Below the pieces are notes generated by a model. That model was not told the origin of the DNA and made no database searches. It saw nothing but the letters and a program-made list of their open reading frames with translations. From Plazaster borealis (Eukaryota > Echinodermata > Asteroidea > Forcipulatida > Labidiasteridae): DNA of 64,000 bases. This document shows, piece by piece, positions 49,736-62,900 of the stretch. The stretch covers positions 62,001 through 126,000 of the forward strand of contig JAJGQC010000614.1 in the NCBI GenBank assembly GCA_021014325.1, given 5' to 3'. Both the position numbers and the translations under genes were made by a program. How positions within the stretch are numbered: position 1 is the first letter of the stretch; the number at the start of each line of letters is the position of its first letter.

Positions 49736-52700
49736 CCCCCCCCCCCCACCCGACCCCAGCCTGCCACCCTTGAATCGTCCATGGAGGAAGCTTCTTCCAT
49801 GAATCGTCTAAAGAACTCCTGAGATTTCGAAAACACAATGAAGACACAATGTGGGGGGGGGGACACAAGACATCGAGCGCCAAATGCCCTCAAAAGTGCC
49901 GGCCTACCCCCCAAAACAGCGGCACACAAACAGAGAGCGTAATAATTGGCGGCACATCACACACAGCTCCTGTCGGTTGTTGCTTTGCCGGATTATCTTC
50001 ATAGTGGAAAGCAAAACAATACTGTGGCGATTTGTTACTATAATGAATACATTAAAAGCGGATGATGTGTTCCAATTAGCTGGTGGTTTCAGTGGGCTTT
50101 ATAATGCTTTCAGTGTTTGATTGCTTCTACATAGTAATGGTGAATAGTGACCGTTCTTGGATAGACCATAATACTGGTGGGGCCGCACATTATGCCTTTT
50201 TATAAGAATGAGCAAATTTTCCACATTAAACAACACTGTCGCGTGTACAGTGGCGTTTATGACAAAATAATACATTTTCAGTTAGGGGGAAAGCGGGGAA
50301 AAAATGATTTGGTGATGGTAGGGGGGGGGGGCTATTTAATGTATTGAACCATTATGTGCATTAATTCGATCCCATTGGGAGCAAGAGCGGAAGTGTGGTA
50401 AACGTTCGGGGTGGGGTGCTCCACCCCTCTGGTCACGCCACTGTTCGTTGTTGGGAATGTAATACTGAGTGATTAACAATAATGAGAGTAAACTAAATTC
50501 AACAAAATAACGAAGAAAACCTGAGAATAAGACTTGACCTCCGTACGTTTGGTAATGACTCTGAAAATTAATGACGGTTAATGCTTACTTGGTAAGAAGT
50601 AGGGCCTACAGCAGTTTTGGGTAATGCATTTTGAGAAACTAGTTTTCACTTCGAAGCGTAATTGCAGTAACGCTTCTCAGATTGTGTATAGGGCTCCAAT
50701 AATTGCAGATTATTCTTCCTGCGTTTTTAAAAATATTTTTTATTTGTTTTATTTTGGTGTGAAAACAACCCCGATGGTAAAAAGACAATTGGCATGCTAT
50801 TTGGCTAGGTGTATAGTTGAGGAACCTGAAAATATTTAGATAAAAAAAAAATGGCTGAGTAATGACTTTTTAATTAAAAACAGACACTTAAAAGGTACCT
50901 GATGGCACTCCGACATGCCAATTTGGGCTGTTGACCCAAATCAACTACCACCAGGGGCACTATATGCCACCTACTCCTGGGGCTGAAACAGGGTTACCCC
51001 CTTTACAGTCCGTAAGGATGTAGGCATGGGTATCATCTACTATAGGAGCAAGGTTTTAGCCAGAATTTGGTAAAAGGGTGTCCAAATTTGCTGGAAATTT
51101 AAAAACTGGGTGTCCAAATTGTTTGTTTACAATACATTTACATGTAAATGACAGATAAAACTGGGTGTCCAAATTTAAAACAGGGTGTCCAAAAGACACC
51201 CAAACACCCCTCTGGCTAACACTATGTATAGGAGCCTGGCAATGGTTAAGTGCCTTGCTCATGGGCACAAGTGCCATGACTGGGATTCGAACCCACACTC
51301 TGCTGCTGACAACACCAGAGCTCGGGTCCTAGAACTAGACCCGCGACACGCAACATAACCGCTCCAGATTTTCGGCAATATCTGAAAAACGCTACCACCT
51401 TTTGAAATGAAATTTTCACAGGTTATAGTTTTGGTATACAACATTATTTAAAATAGGATTGAAACAAACAGTGGGTTCCAATTACCAAACGCACACAATA
51501 CATTCAAGTCCCCGTTATTATTACACATAATAATTACACATAGTTATTCTCCTCGTCACCAACCGGGTTATAAACATTATTGGCCTTTGTACTCTAATTA
51601 GAATATCGGGATATAACAATGATCTCTCATATCAACATGATTAATTATGTAATGTAATTTCTATATTATTATCGGCTTTAGAGAGATAATACGGCGCAGG
51701 AGTACAGAGTACACACAGAAAATTGTTAGTATTGTAGTTATCAATTTAGTTCAGCGACGAAGGCATGACAAAACTATTTAGACCCCTGTCTGTTTCGTCA
51801 ATTTTTGAGGGGTGGTGCCCGTCCCCGGGAGTTCATAAAACGTTGTGCTTCAGTTACCGTGCTGGATGCAGCCACACCCAAACCCCGCCCCTATAGCAAA
51901 TAAACATCCCTCTCTCTACCACCCCACTTCCAACTTAATGAACCCATCGATTGGCCGACCTATCGATAAGGGGCGGTGCCGTGATACTGTTTCTTCCATC
52001 AGCCATCGCTGTTTTTGGGAGCAGATAAAAGCAAACCCATCCACACTTTTGTCATCCACCATTGTGAATACAACGAAAATCTACCTAAAAAAATATATAT
52101 GTTATTTTCAGGAATCCCAGGTGTGTATAGGCCTAATGTTTAACCCACTCCCAAGTGATCGCTGCATTCGAATGCTTGTTTTGGTGGTGGTGGAGGGGGG
52201 GGGGGGTTCACGCTAATTTTGTTGGTTCAGAGTGAGCTATTTGCAACCAAAACCCTTACTTGTTATCGAGGTCGAAATCGGTTATCTCTGTCGCCCATTA
52301 AAATTTGTTTGGTTTAACAGAATGGTGTAATCCATTTAAAAATGCGGTTCAAACAATAAGCTTTTATCAAAATGTCAACATTTTAATACTTAAGTCGTAT
52401 ACAAATTCTTCCAAAATTTACAAGTATGGAGGGGCGGATTCGCCCTTTTGGCCTCCTGCCCCAGATTTTCAAAATTCCGTTCCGTACTGTTCCATTCAAA
52501 CCCCTTCAGTTCCGTTCTGTTCACTAACGGTTCTGTTTCGTTTCGTTCACTGATCTTTCTTTATATAAAAAAAAAGAAAGAAAGTATAGGCTCACATGAT
52601 TAAGTGGGCTCTAGAATTAAGTATCATTCTACAGGATTGATGGAGCTGCCAAAGAAGACACAGAGACAGGGGAGCATGTTTTGTATGATCAACCATAAGC

Positions 52701-52808
52701 TTCGATCCTGTGAAAAATATTGGGCTTAATCCGTTGTGTGTTAATAGTGAAAAACTATGCACAACTTCCAGCATGTAAACACATTGTCCTTAATTAATAA
52801 TAATAATA

Positions 52809-52853
<45 letters not shown>

Positions 52854-53269
52854 TTTTGGCTGTAACAACCGAAATCAACTGTTGCGTTTTTCGGTTACAC
52901 CCATATAAGTTCCGACAACCCTATGTTCCGACAACCCTGGTGTATTTTCTTATTCCTAACCCTAACCCTAACCCTATGTAAATCATGAGGGGTTTTCGGA
53001 ACATAGGGGTGTCGGAATATAGAGCAGTCACCCGTTTTTCAGAGGTTTTCAGATAGCTACAGTTTTCACGAATACGACTTCATTTCAGACTCGGGAAATA
53101 TTTCACAGAAAAAAAATGGTTTTAGAGGCCTATAGATAAACTTCATAATCAGTAAGCTTTCAGACTAAAATTAAACAATAAGTTTGTTTTACATTCTTAT
53201 ACCAATAATTATCATTTATTTTGCCGCTAGCCGCACTCGTCATTCTTTTAATTAAAAATGATAAAATTC
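49736..53269. other. Gene-poor stretch with old repeats
   Basis: Holds a SINE relic at about 50925-51300 (ACCACCAGGGGCACTATATG, GGCTGAAACAGGGTTACCCC), a repeat with GTGTCCAAATTTAAAA at 51060-51220 related to 62285-62460, and ends of subfamily C MITEs at about 50540-50720 and 51350-51510. It also has an AAT microsatellite at 52795-52851. No conserved coding sequence recognised. Confidence 0.5.
52955..52976. repeat. Short interstitial telomere-like repeat
   Basis: About 3.7 copies of CCTAAC/CCCTAA. Flanked by inverted phrases TATGTTCCGACA / GGAACATAGGGG. Confidence 0.8.
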
Positions 53270-53947
53270 TAGTTGCGATAATCGTAACCCTCCTCCCGAC
53301 GGTCGGAACGACCGGAGGGTTACGAGTTAGACAATGGCAATATGGTGCGAAATGTGAAATGTGAAAAAAAAATCGAGACTTGTGACCAGATTTGCCCAAT
53401 TTTTACCACTTTCAAAAATCATGACCCACATTCCAAGAACACGGATTTGATCTTGAATGTGTAATGAATCCATTCATAACACTCAAAACATCATTGAAAA
53501 AATATTTAGAAGAAAAAAAAGACAAAAACTTACCGGAGACTGAGTGAACATGGTGAAGTGCCAAGCGTAGACGAGACGAATACCAGACCACTCTGGAGCA
53601 GACTGGATGAACATTTAAACCATGCACTTTTCGACCAATCAGCGTAAACCTGGGAAAAACAGACTTGGGTGGAGCTTCGGCTGTAACCCGCTAACCGGCT
53701 ATTCCCACTTCCGGACTCACTGCACTGGTGTGCTTGTTGTATTATTGTCTTGTACATGTACATACATGTAAAACAACGTACTTGTTACTGTACACTGTAC
53801 ATGTACATCGAACGTTACGGTGTGTACTGTGTGCACGTGTGTGCATACAATGTATCGGGGCGAATTAGCCACGCATTGTAATATCCGTACATTATGAGTA
53901 GGCATATGGATGTGTGTGTTGTTTATTAGGCTTGCAGGGGGGGGGGC
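53270..53947 (-). repeat. Left terminal inverted repeat
   Basis: Includes a 20-bp-stem hairpin at the outer end (CGTAACCCTCC...GGAGGGTTACG) and, reading inward to outward, CTCAGTCTCCGGTAAGTTTT, which looks like a splice donor and may belong to a promoter-exon unit in the TIR. Confidence 0.92.
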
Positions 53948-54145
53948 GGTAAGTTTGTAACTTACTCTGCTCTGATGTGATCGGCAATAGACAATAGACT
54001 CACAATAGATGACTTTTTAAATTATTATTATTTTTAAGTTAATATTTTAGTGAAGGTGATTCAACCAATTTGGCATAATTATGTAGCACGTTGTTGTTTG
54101 ATCATCCCCTCACTGTTGCACAGAAACAAAGTTACGAATGATGTT
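53944..54145 (+). repeat. Internal direct repeat, copy 1 (copy 2 at 55679-55881)
   Basis: GGGCGGTAAGTTTGTAACTT to AGTTACGAATGATG in both, with only a few differences (AAGTTAATA/AAATTAATA, GAAGGTG/GATGGTG). Confidence 0.92.
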
Positions 54146-54688
54146 TTATTGATGTTCAAATTTTGTATTAAAACTTTTCTTGAAATTTTATTTTCGTGTC
54201 ACTATGTGATTGCTACAATAGAATGTACCATAAATGATAAGTCTCATTGCTCACTTACTCTAATGTGCTACAAATTATGCATTATCAGTTCGTATCGATT
54301 GACACGTATAGATGTCCCTGCTGACTCCACTTTAAACATAGAGCAAGGACCATCTACAACAATGAAATACAATCTTGATTTTGTATTATAAAATTATATA
54401 GTTTTCACAAGATTGATAAAAGTCTGTGCAGGATCTTTAATGGCACTTGTTATGCGGGAGCTATTTCGTTTGTGAGTTGTGGAGAGCTGTGTATTCAGGG
54501 CACTTATAAAAATAGTAATAGGTCTACCGCCTTGAGCTTGATTTATTCACTTTGGAGCCACTAAGATTCAAATTGATGCCTTGATAAGCAACTCAATTTA
54601 CATGCAAGGTTTATGCACGCAGGTCTATAGTACACTGAGCAAACGACTCACAACTATAGTGTTCCCGTCACTTGGTAGCAGAAAAAAA

Positions 54689-55558
54689 ATGGATGCAGCA
54701 TATGACAATCTTAGAAAACAATACCCATTATTACCGGCTAAATTAAAATACGAACAGGAGAAAATTATTCAACACATAATAGATAAAAAACACGTTCTTG
54801 GAGTTCTGCCAACTGGATTCGGGAAAACGTTGACGTTTGCAATACCACCCCTTTTGAAAGATGGTGGGGTTGCACTTGTCATCTCCCTTGAGGGCTTTAA
54901 TGGCCGACCAAGTGCAGTCTCTGAGAAAAATGGGCATTTCAGCCGTCGCCCTCATGGAGGAAAACACATCCGATGATGTAAAAAGTAAGTTGATTTTAAG
55001 TTTCTCATTTAGTTTTATCAAAATCTTTAAGTCTGGTTTGTATTTCAGTGAATTTTGTTTTAAACATGTTAAATTGGCGAAAGTAGTCTCCCTGGTGCAA
55101 TTGTCTTTTGTTTTGATTTATTTTTTGTCGTTTTTTTTCTTTAAGCCAACAGGTGTCGCGGCGTCAAAATAAGGGTCGGTCCGGGAAATCACAATTAAGA
55201 ATTTGATGAAAAGTATGTACTGTATTTATACAAACCAAATAAAATAAATGCATCTCAAAGCTATGTATGAATGTGCTATCTGTACAATATTTGTTCACCC
55301 ATCTTAATAAATTGGAATACTTGAATTTTTAGACTGTTTTTAAAAATAAAGACGTTTAGTTGTTTTGTCATTGTTGTTATTTCATTGTATAAAAACTAAC
55401 ACTTGTGTCTTGTGTACAGGTGTGAAGTCAGGAAATGCCCAGGTAGTTCTGATGACACCGGAAGGGCTCCCATCATGGATTAATGTCATCAATACCGAAG
55501 GCTATCGGGCTAAACTGGTTGTCATAGCCTTTGATGAAGTACACATGCTGCCAGCATG
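54689..55558 (+). pseudogene. Broken RecQ-like DNA helicase gene (N-terminal half)
   Basis: Exon 54689-54984 encodes YEQEKIIQHIIDKKHVLGVL and PTGFGKTLTFAIPPLL (motif I, Walker A GFGKT), then VIS. After a frame change at about 54885 it continues SPLRALMADQVQSLRKMGIS (motif Ia). Exon 55420-55558 encodes NAQVVLMTPEGLPSW and FDEVHMLPAW (motif II). RecQ enzymes unwind DNA 3' to 5' using ATP. Motifs III-VI are absent and about two bases are missing at VIS/PLR, so it is not a working helicase. The splice phases of the two exons fit. It sits inside the long-TIR element in the same orientation as its right TIR. Confidence 0.8.
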
Positions 55559-55678
55559 GTAGGCCTACAGTAAACAAAATAACCCGTTGTACAGTAGTTC
55601 CTAGGCTTTTTTCAAGGCCTTCGTGGCTTGGACAGCTCCGTAGAGCCGCGATCCCAAGCGACACGAAGGTGAGACCAC

Positions 55679-55881
55679 GCGGGGGGCGGTAAGTTTGTAA
55701 CTTACTCTGCTCTGATGTGATCGGCAATAGACAATAGACTCACAATAGATGACTTTTTAAATTATTATTATTTTTAAATTAATATTTTAGTGATGGTGAT
55801 TCAACCAATTTGGCATAATTATGTAGCACGTTGTTGTTTGATCATCCCTCACTGATGCACAGAAACAAAGTTACGAATGAT
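55679..55881 (+). repeat. Internal direct repeat, copy 2
   Basis: Second copy of 53944-54145, directly after a G/C-rich hairpin near 55613-55668. Confidence 0.92.
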
Positions 55882-56661
55882 GCGCGTTCCATGCAGTCGC
55901 TCCGCTGTTTACTCTGTGTCCAAGCCGGGGAGGCCTTGACAAAATGCTCATATAAGTTCCCCGTTCCCTCTCGTGTGAGGGGCCGTCGAAAGTTGTCAAC
56001 ACTTTTTTTCTGGTTGTAAAGAGAGTCCTAGTCTTTTGAGGAGTTCAATCCCCGAAATAGTATAGTATTTATCAACATTTCTCTTTCAAAAATTAAACGC
56101 ATCATTTAAATATAAACATTGTAGTCATAAAGTCGTTAAAAGTGATCTCCGATCCCCTCCCCGTCATTCTATGCATGCTGGACCGTTGAACTGATTAAAA
56201 CTTTGGATGGCCCTCATGTGAGTTGAAGAAATTTATTTTCATTATAATTTTCAAATGCTTCTGCTCTGGGATGTAAAGAGTCTGTAATTGTTCAAGACTC
56301 GATCCACTTATCAGTCATGTATTTATGTAGTATACGAAATGTAAGGGCGATAATGTTAAGGTCTGAAAACAACAGATAAGATTCTGGAACACAACGTTAA
56401 GTTGGAAAATGTGACTAGCTCATTTAATTCAAAAACGGTAAAACACACACGAACTATTAAGTGATTTCATTAAAAACAAAGTTTACACACACTTTCAATT
56501 CATCAATGGAAAGGGTCGGTTGTCATTGGAAACCTGGGAAGAGAACCAGTGACTATGAATATGTTGACCGGAAAAACATAACAACAATAAGACTACATGT
56601 ATAAGGTGTCTATTGCGATATTTACTTTACACGAATAAGTAAGTGGGAGATTTTTATTTAA

Positions 56662-57025
56662 AGGCATCGTACACGTTTGGTACTACTCAAAATATATATT
56701 AGCATAAAACTGACTTGGTAACGAGCAACAGAGAGCTGTTGATAGTATAAAACTTGTGTGAAACGACTCCCTCTGAAGTAACGTAGTTTTTGAGAAAGAG
56801 GTAATTTCTCACTAAAATAATAAAAACTTCTTGCAAGAAGTTTTTATCATTCTATCTGAAAGCACACAGATTTGTACAACAAGGGCTTTATTCTTTCATC
56901 GTTTTCTTGCAACTTCGATGACCAATTGAGCCCTAATTTTCACAGACTTGTTATTTTATGCATATGTTGGGATACACCAAGTGAGAACACTGGTCTTTGA
57001 CAATTTCCAAACGTGTACGATGCCT
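56662..57025 (+). mobile_element. TTAA MITE, subfamily A, inside the helicase element
   Basis: TTAA at 56658-56661 and 57026-57029. Because it is nested, it inserted after the long-TIR element existed. Confidence 0.85.
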
Positions 57026-57478
57026 TTAATGGATAAAATAAATAAACAATTCATACAACGGGTAAACAAATGTCTAAGACTGACGATGGTCCTCCACACC
57101 ATTTTAAAAAGTAGTCCAATGGGGTGAAACTTTCAAAAGATGTACAAGATGTTTTAGTGTGACCGATAAAGCATCCCCAAAAATATCGTTTGAACTAATA
57201 AATTGCCGGCCAGTGACAACTATTTCTACCTAACATACGATGCAAGTGTACAAATTCACAGTTAGGTTCTTGAGATGATTGCCTCTCAAGCCATTTTAAT
57301 TGCAGCCAGATGTGCAACTTATCCATTTGCAAAAACAAGGAATTGGCAAACACGCTTGAATTGGTATGGATAATTACATTTCTTCTAATGACACACATTT
57401 AAAAAAAATATATACAAACGGTTCTTATGTAGATTACTTGATCACCCGGGCCCGTACCACGCGGGCCGGGGGGTTGAC

Positions 57479-58154
57479 GCCCCCCCTGCAAGCCTAATAA
57501 ACAACACACACATCCATATGCCTACTCATAATGTACGGATATTACAATGCGTGGCTAATTCGCCCCGATACATTGTATGCACACACGTGCACACAGTACA
57601 CACCGTACACGTTCGATGTACATGTACAGTGTACAGTAACAAGTACGTTGTTTTACATGTATGTACATGTACAAGACAATAATACAACAAGCACACCAGT
57701 GCAGTGAGTCCGGAAGTGGGAATAGCCGGTTAGCGGGTTACAGCCGAAGCTCCACCCAAGTCTGTTTTTCCCAGGTTTACGCTGATTGGTCGAAAAGTGC
57801 ATGGTTTAAATGTTCATCCAGTCTGCTCCAGAGTGGTCTGGTATTCGTCTCGTCTACGCTTGGCACTTCACCATGTTCACTCAGTCTCCTGTAAGTTTTT
57901 GTCTTTTTTTTCTTCTAAATATTTTTTCAATGATGTTTTGAGTGTTATGAATGGATTCATTACACATTCAAGATCAAATCCGTGTTCTTGGAATGTGGGT
58001 CATGATTTTTGAAAGTGGTAAAAATTGGGCAAATCTGGTCACAAGTCTCGATTTTTTTTTCACATTTCACATTTCGCACCATATTGCCATTGTCTAACTC
58101 GTAACCCTCCGGTCGTTCCGACCGTCGGGAGGAGGGTTACGATTATCGCAACTA
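57479..58154 (+). repeat. Right terminal inverted repeat
   Basis: Reverse complement of 53270-53947. The 77-codon open frame 57661-57894 is mirrored in the left TIR, but its composition does not suggest a conserved protein. Confidence 0.92.
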
Positions 58155-59234
58155 ATAAAATTCGTGACTATTGAATATCGTCTTAATAAAAATGACACAC
58201 AACTGGTTCTGGAGGAGTAAAATAATTAATTTCCATCCTAATATTTTAAACAAACGCATCGTAAAATAAACTTGTGAAATTAATATCATCGCATTTGGAC
58301 GTCCCCTTTCGATGCGAAACAACGAGTCACTCGCTTGAACTTCAGCCGAGGCAAACATGCATCACTATTTTTTTCGCATCCCTGCTGTATGGAGACTTCT
58401 GTTCTTCTTTCCTGCAGTATCCCGTACTTATTGTAGGCCTACACCAAATTCCTTGTGGAAAATCTCTCTCTTTTTATAATAATGTTCCTATCGTCTTTGG
58501 TCTGTAGGTAGCGATAAAGCAACACGCCAAGCATTGCGAAATAATAAGGTGTGCGTGAGAAAACTTACGTGTAGGCCTGTTGCAAAAAAACAACAACTTG
58601 TGACTAGCAGTGAATATCCTTATTGGCTTTACTTAAAAATAACACACTCTTGCCTCCAATATTGCAGTTTATGTAAAGGACAACTTTGAGCCAATAAGAA
58701 CTTTGACATCTGACCCGCTAACACAATCAATATTGACTTTGCGTGAGCAGCCGACATCGCCGACATCTCAGAGAATGCGCATGCGTTGGATCACTTGAGG
58801 CGATGACGCCAGAGGTGATATTTTTTATTAGTAGCGGTCAATAATTACCAATTGGCAATTGTGTAAAGATCGTAAAAGCAAATCGTAGACAGTCAAAAAT
58901 TACTCTAAAGTGATTTACTTCCTTAAATGGATAATCTTTTCAAGAATTTGAGCAAAAGTTTGTAAAAAATCAAAGAAATATTGTTTTGGATGAAACTTAA
59001 AATTGGTTTCGATAGATCGATACTTTGGTTTTTTATCGATATGGGGGAGTTTAGCAAGCTCACATTTTGCACACACAGATTAATCTGACGCACGCTGTTG
59101 GCAAGGTACATGTGACATCGACACCACCGATTAAACTCGAGTAATTATTCAACCATCAAGATATGAAGTGATTTTTCTGATCATTCCTTGGCCAACCTTA
59201 GCCCTAATCACACCGAATCAAATAGGAACGAATC
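58155..59234. promoter_or_regulatory. Upstream region of the RBM47-like gene, with NRF1-type site
   Basis: TGCGCATGCG at 58776-58785 matches the NRF1 palindrome, which is common in CpG-type promoters, 450 bp upstream of the start codon. The rest shows no recognised gene. The transcription start is unknown. Confidence 0.4.
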
Positions 59235-59927
59235 ATGGAGAACTCAATCGGAAAGCCTGCCACCGAGGGAATTGCTGGGGCGCGGAATGAGGCAGCCCTT
59301 CTGGCACTCATGGAGAAGACCGGCTACGACATTGTCCAGGAGAACGGCCAGAGAAAGTACGGCGGGCCGTGCCCTGGCTGGGAGGGACCGCCACCGAGCA
59401 GAGGCTGCGAGGTCTTCGTCGGGAAAATACCCCGTGATCTTTTCGAAGACGAGCTCGTGCCGGTCTTCTTGAAAATTGGCAAAATTTACGAACTGAGACT
59501 GATGATGGATTTTAGTGGGAACAACAGGGGGTATGCATTCGTGATGTTCACGAGCAGGGAAGATGGCAAGAAAGCGGTGAAACAACTCAACAACTACGAA
59601 ATCCGAAAAGGGCGATACCTTGGCGTCTGCCCAAGTGTCGACAACTGCCGCCTTTTTGTTGGAGGGATTCCCAAGAACAAGAAGCGAAATGAGATTCTTG
59701 AAGAAATGTCCAAAGTTACTGAGCAGGTGACCGATGTGATTGTCTACCCGTCGGCGACGGATAAGTCGAAAAACAGAGGCTTTGCTTTTGTCGAATTTGA
59801 GAACCACCGAGCGGCAGCCATGGCGAGACGAAAACTCATCCCCGGTAGAATCCAGCTGTGGGGACATCAGATCATGGTGGACTGGGCTGAACCAGAAAGA
59901 GATGTCGACGAGGACATCATGAAGACC
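59235..59927 (+). CDS. RBM47: A1CF/RBM46/RBM47-family RNA-binding protein, first coding exon (partial)
   Basis: 231 codons from [20 protein letters not shown] to DVDEDIMKT, then GTAAGT in phase 0. The family signature [11 protein letters not shown]...PGWEG precedes RRM1 (RNP2 VFVGKI, about residue 56; RNP1 RGYAFVMF, about 97) and RRM2 (RNP2 LFVGGI, about 136; RNP1 RGFAFVEF, about 180). It ends at [16 protein letters not shown]. Vertebrate members bind RNA, support C-to-U editing (A1CF, RBM47) or act in the germ line (RBM46). ELVPVF and LRLMMDF are closest to RBM47, but an invertebrate gene is probably co-orthologous to all three. RRM3 and the C-terminus lie outside the window. Confidence 0.92.
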
Positions 59928-62900
59928 GTAAGTTTGGTTCCTCACCTTTTTTGAAACATGAATACAGATTTAAAAACAAGTAATACAAAATGGCAGCCAA
60001 TACAATTTAAAATATTTCAAATCAATTATTAAATTAATAAAATGAATGAAGACGATCAAAAATAAAAGAACTTTGTTTTTTTCCTGAATTACCAATTGCT
60101 ATAATTTGACTTAAAATTATCAACAAAAAACTGAATAGGCTAGGAAGGGTCGACATGAATGATTGTGTTTTTTCAAATTATGAAATTGTCAGATTGTGTA
60201 AAGAGTTGTTGTAGACCAGCTTTTGTTGACAGCTTTTTTTCCCAATCCAATTATTTTATTATAAATTAAACGATTGTGAGAAAAAAAAGTAAATTATTGA
60301 TATTAATATTGTCGATTATGACACAAAGTATGGCAAAGATTTTTCAAGTTAATGTAGGTTTTTGCTTTGTAATTCCACGTTATTTGTGCAGGTAGAAACA
60401 ATCGAAGATCATTAGTCTGATTAAACATGTTTTTTAGAGGGAAATTCCTTCTGCATCCAGCAGCTTTCAATGATTGTTTTTTAGTGAGGTTTTCCGGTAC
60501 ATGTGTATCAAATTTTCATTTATTATTTTTTTCCAAACAAAGTCAAGTTAGTTGGCCCATAGGGCCTACCACAAAACAGAACCTACGTCCAGGTTGTTCA
60601 ACTTTAATAAAATGTGACCATCAATCAAAGGAGAGTTTCAAATGCTTGTGAAAATCAACAACTGGTGGTTGGTCTATTTAGAAAACATTCTTGAATTACA
60701 TACTCCGGCCCCAGGCTTATTAAATCAAAACACTTCTGTTTTTTCAAACAGCACTATTTTAGAAGGCAACTTGTCAAAATGGATGCAATACTTTTGCCAA
60801 AGAATGGAGAAAGACAATTTACTGTTGAAAAAGTTATTGTATTGGAATCTGGATAACATCAAAATCTTTAATATTAAAGTTAAACCTCTCAGTCTCACCC
60901 ACAAAACCAAGAAAACTCTCATTTTTTTAGCTCACATATTTAACTCTTTCAACTATATACTATAGCGACCGGGTTAAATCCCTTCAGAAAAATAGTTGTA
61001 AAATGAAAAATAAAGATCGCACAGCCACACAGTTTTCAGAATGGGAAAGAGGACTCTTGAGGGTGCTAATTTTTTTTTTTTTTTTTGGGGGGGGGGGGGG
61101 TCACCATTTCCCCAAAACCCTAAGTAAACAATTAATGTGTCCATATGATACATTTTTGGTGATTGTTCACTAAAATGAATGGTGCATGAAAGGGTTAATA
61201 TGCCTAATTTATGATTTAATGACCTGATGACCAGGATCCATACGTAGTAAAAGTTTGTGTACTAATGTGGTATAAAATCACCAAATCATCATTTCCTAAC
61301 TCAATATTATCATTATACAATCGTTCCCTGGAACTACATAGATGTACAGTGACTTATTTCCCTTTTTAGCACAGCAAAATGCTCCACAAAATATATCAGT
61401 TGCTCGTTAAAAACCTTCATTTGCTAACTCAATGGAGAATCATTCCCTGAACTTTGATGACATAGGGGTCAAATTTCATAGCTGCTTCAAAAGCTGAAAA
61501 TAATGTTCAACATTTTTCTGCTAATCAAAAATAAGTAGGATCAGTCACATATGCCACATGTGACATAATATTTGGCTGGGGTAAATTTCACAAAGCACTA
61601 AGATTCATCTTAACATAGTACCTTATTCTGGTAAGCATGATTTTGTTGTGATTAGCTACTTTTTGTGCCTAAGTCCGATTTCATAATCATACAGGCCTAC
61701 GGAGCTGCAAATTCGCCAACCAGAAAAGGGTTACCAGCCCAAAAAAACATGTAATTAAGTACCATTTGCAACTGGTTTCCTACTCCGTGAATTTGAAGCC
61801 TGGACAGTGACCTCCATTGAAACCACAATCACGCAAAATGTCTGTAAACATTACTTTTGTGGGTTAACTCTGCATTTTCAAGGAAAGTAAACATGACCAC
61901 TTTTTCAACAAAGTAAATTTTGTGAACCACAAAAGGAAAATATTCAAATTGGTGTTTTAGGTAAACAAAACTTCAAAATTGTCAACTCTATGTCAAGGTA
62001 GAGTGTATTTGTATTGTGGGACTGAAACCCCCAATAAATTGTCAGTTAAAGATGCCATAAAGACCCACATCCAACACTAATTATTAAATGTAGTCCATGT
62101 AATAACGCCACACGCATTCTGTCATTATTTGAAGTCAACTTCTTCTTTCTTAAACAAAGAATAAAAAAGTTGAAAAATAACTTACATGACACAATGTATG
62201 TAATGCTACCTTTAATTCATGCTGGATTCAGATTTGGCAATTGAAAGCAATCTGTTGAAAAACAACCAATTATTTATATTGGACCAGGGTTTTAGCCAGG
62301 ATTTGGTAAAAGGGTGTCGACATTTGCTGGAAATTTCAAAACTGTATGTCCAAATTGTTCACTTACAATACATGTAAATGACAAGATAAAACAGGGTGTC
62401 CTGCCAAATATAAAACGGGGTGTTCAAAAGACACCCAGAGACCCTTCTGGCTAACACTATGTATTGGACACAGGGATGGACACATGGAGACTTTGATCAA
62501 TGGGTTTTGGACTTTCTGCTGTATGAAAAAGTCACTTTTTGTGGTACACATTTAAAAAGAAATTACAGCAAAACTTCATTTTAGCAAAACTCATACAAAA
62601 CTCTAGAACTTTTGCTCATCTTCTAGTAGAAGATGAGCAAAGTACAGCATTTGAAATGTTAATAACAACCTGACAAAATTATCGGCTCTTCTGAGACCCA
62701 ACACTCCGTCCAAAAGAGGTACTTTAACGTCACCTGGAAATAGTTTTTTTTTTTTTTTAACTGAAGAGTATATGTATGTTAACAATAAAACAATTTTTTG
62801 AGTAATTGTTTGTCACGATTTATATGTTAAAAAAATTGATAAAGTTGTTGGAGTGTGACTCCGCCCATCCCTTTTTGTGACGTCAATCGAGGCAGACTTC

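Larger units (their letters stand above)
53270..58154. mobile_element. Long-TIR DNA element with 9-bp TSD carrying a RecQ-like helicase
   Basis: Terminal inverted repeats 53270-53947 and 57479-58154 (about 677 bp, nearly identical) start TAGTTGCGATAATCG. The 9-bp duplication ATAAAATTC lies at 53261-53269 and 58155-58163. Long TIRs plus a 9-bp duplication are typical of Mutator-like/foldback elements. The interior has a broken RecQ-type helicase (54689-55558), an internal 203-bp direct repeat and a later TTAA MITE. No transposase was recognised, so it may be non-autonomous. Confidence 0.88.

Noticed and set aside
53530..53763. 77-codon open frame repeated at 57661-57894
   Set aside because: It lies in both TIRs and so is duplicated by the element's structure, which is not evidence of coding.
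54581..54976. Intact RecQ helicase gene
   Set aside because: The frame breaks between VIS and PLRALMADQ, and motifs III-VI are absent.
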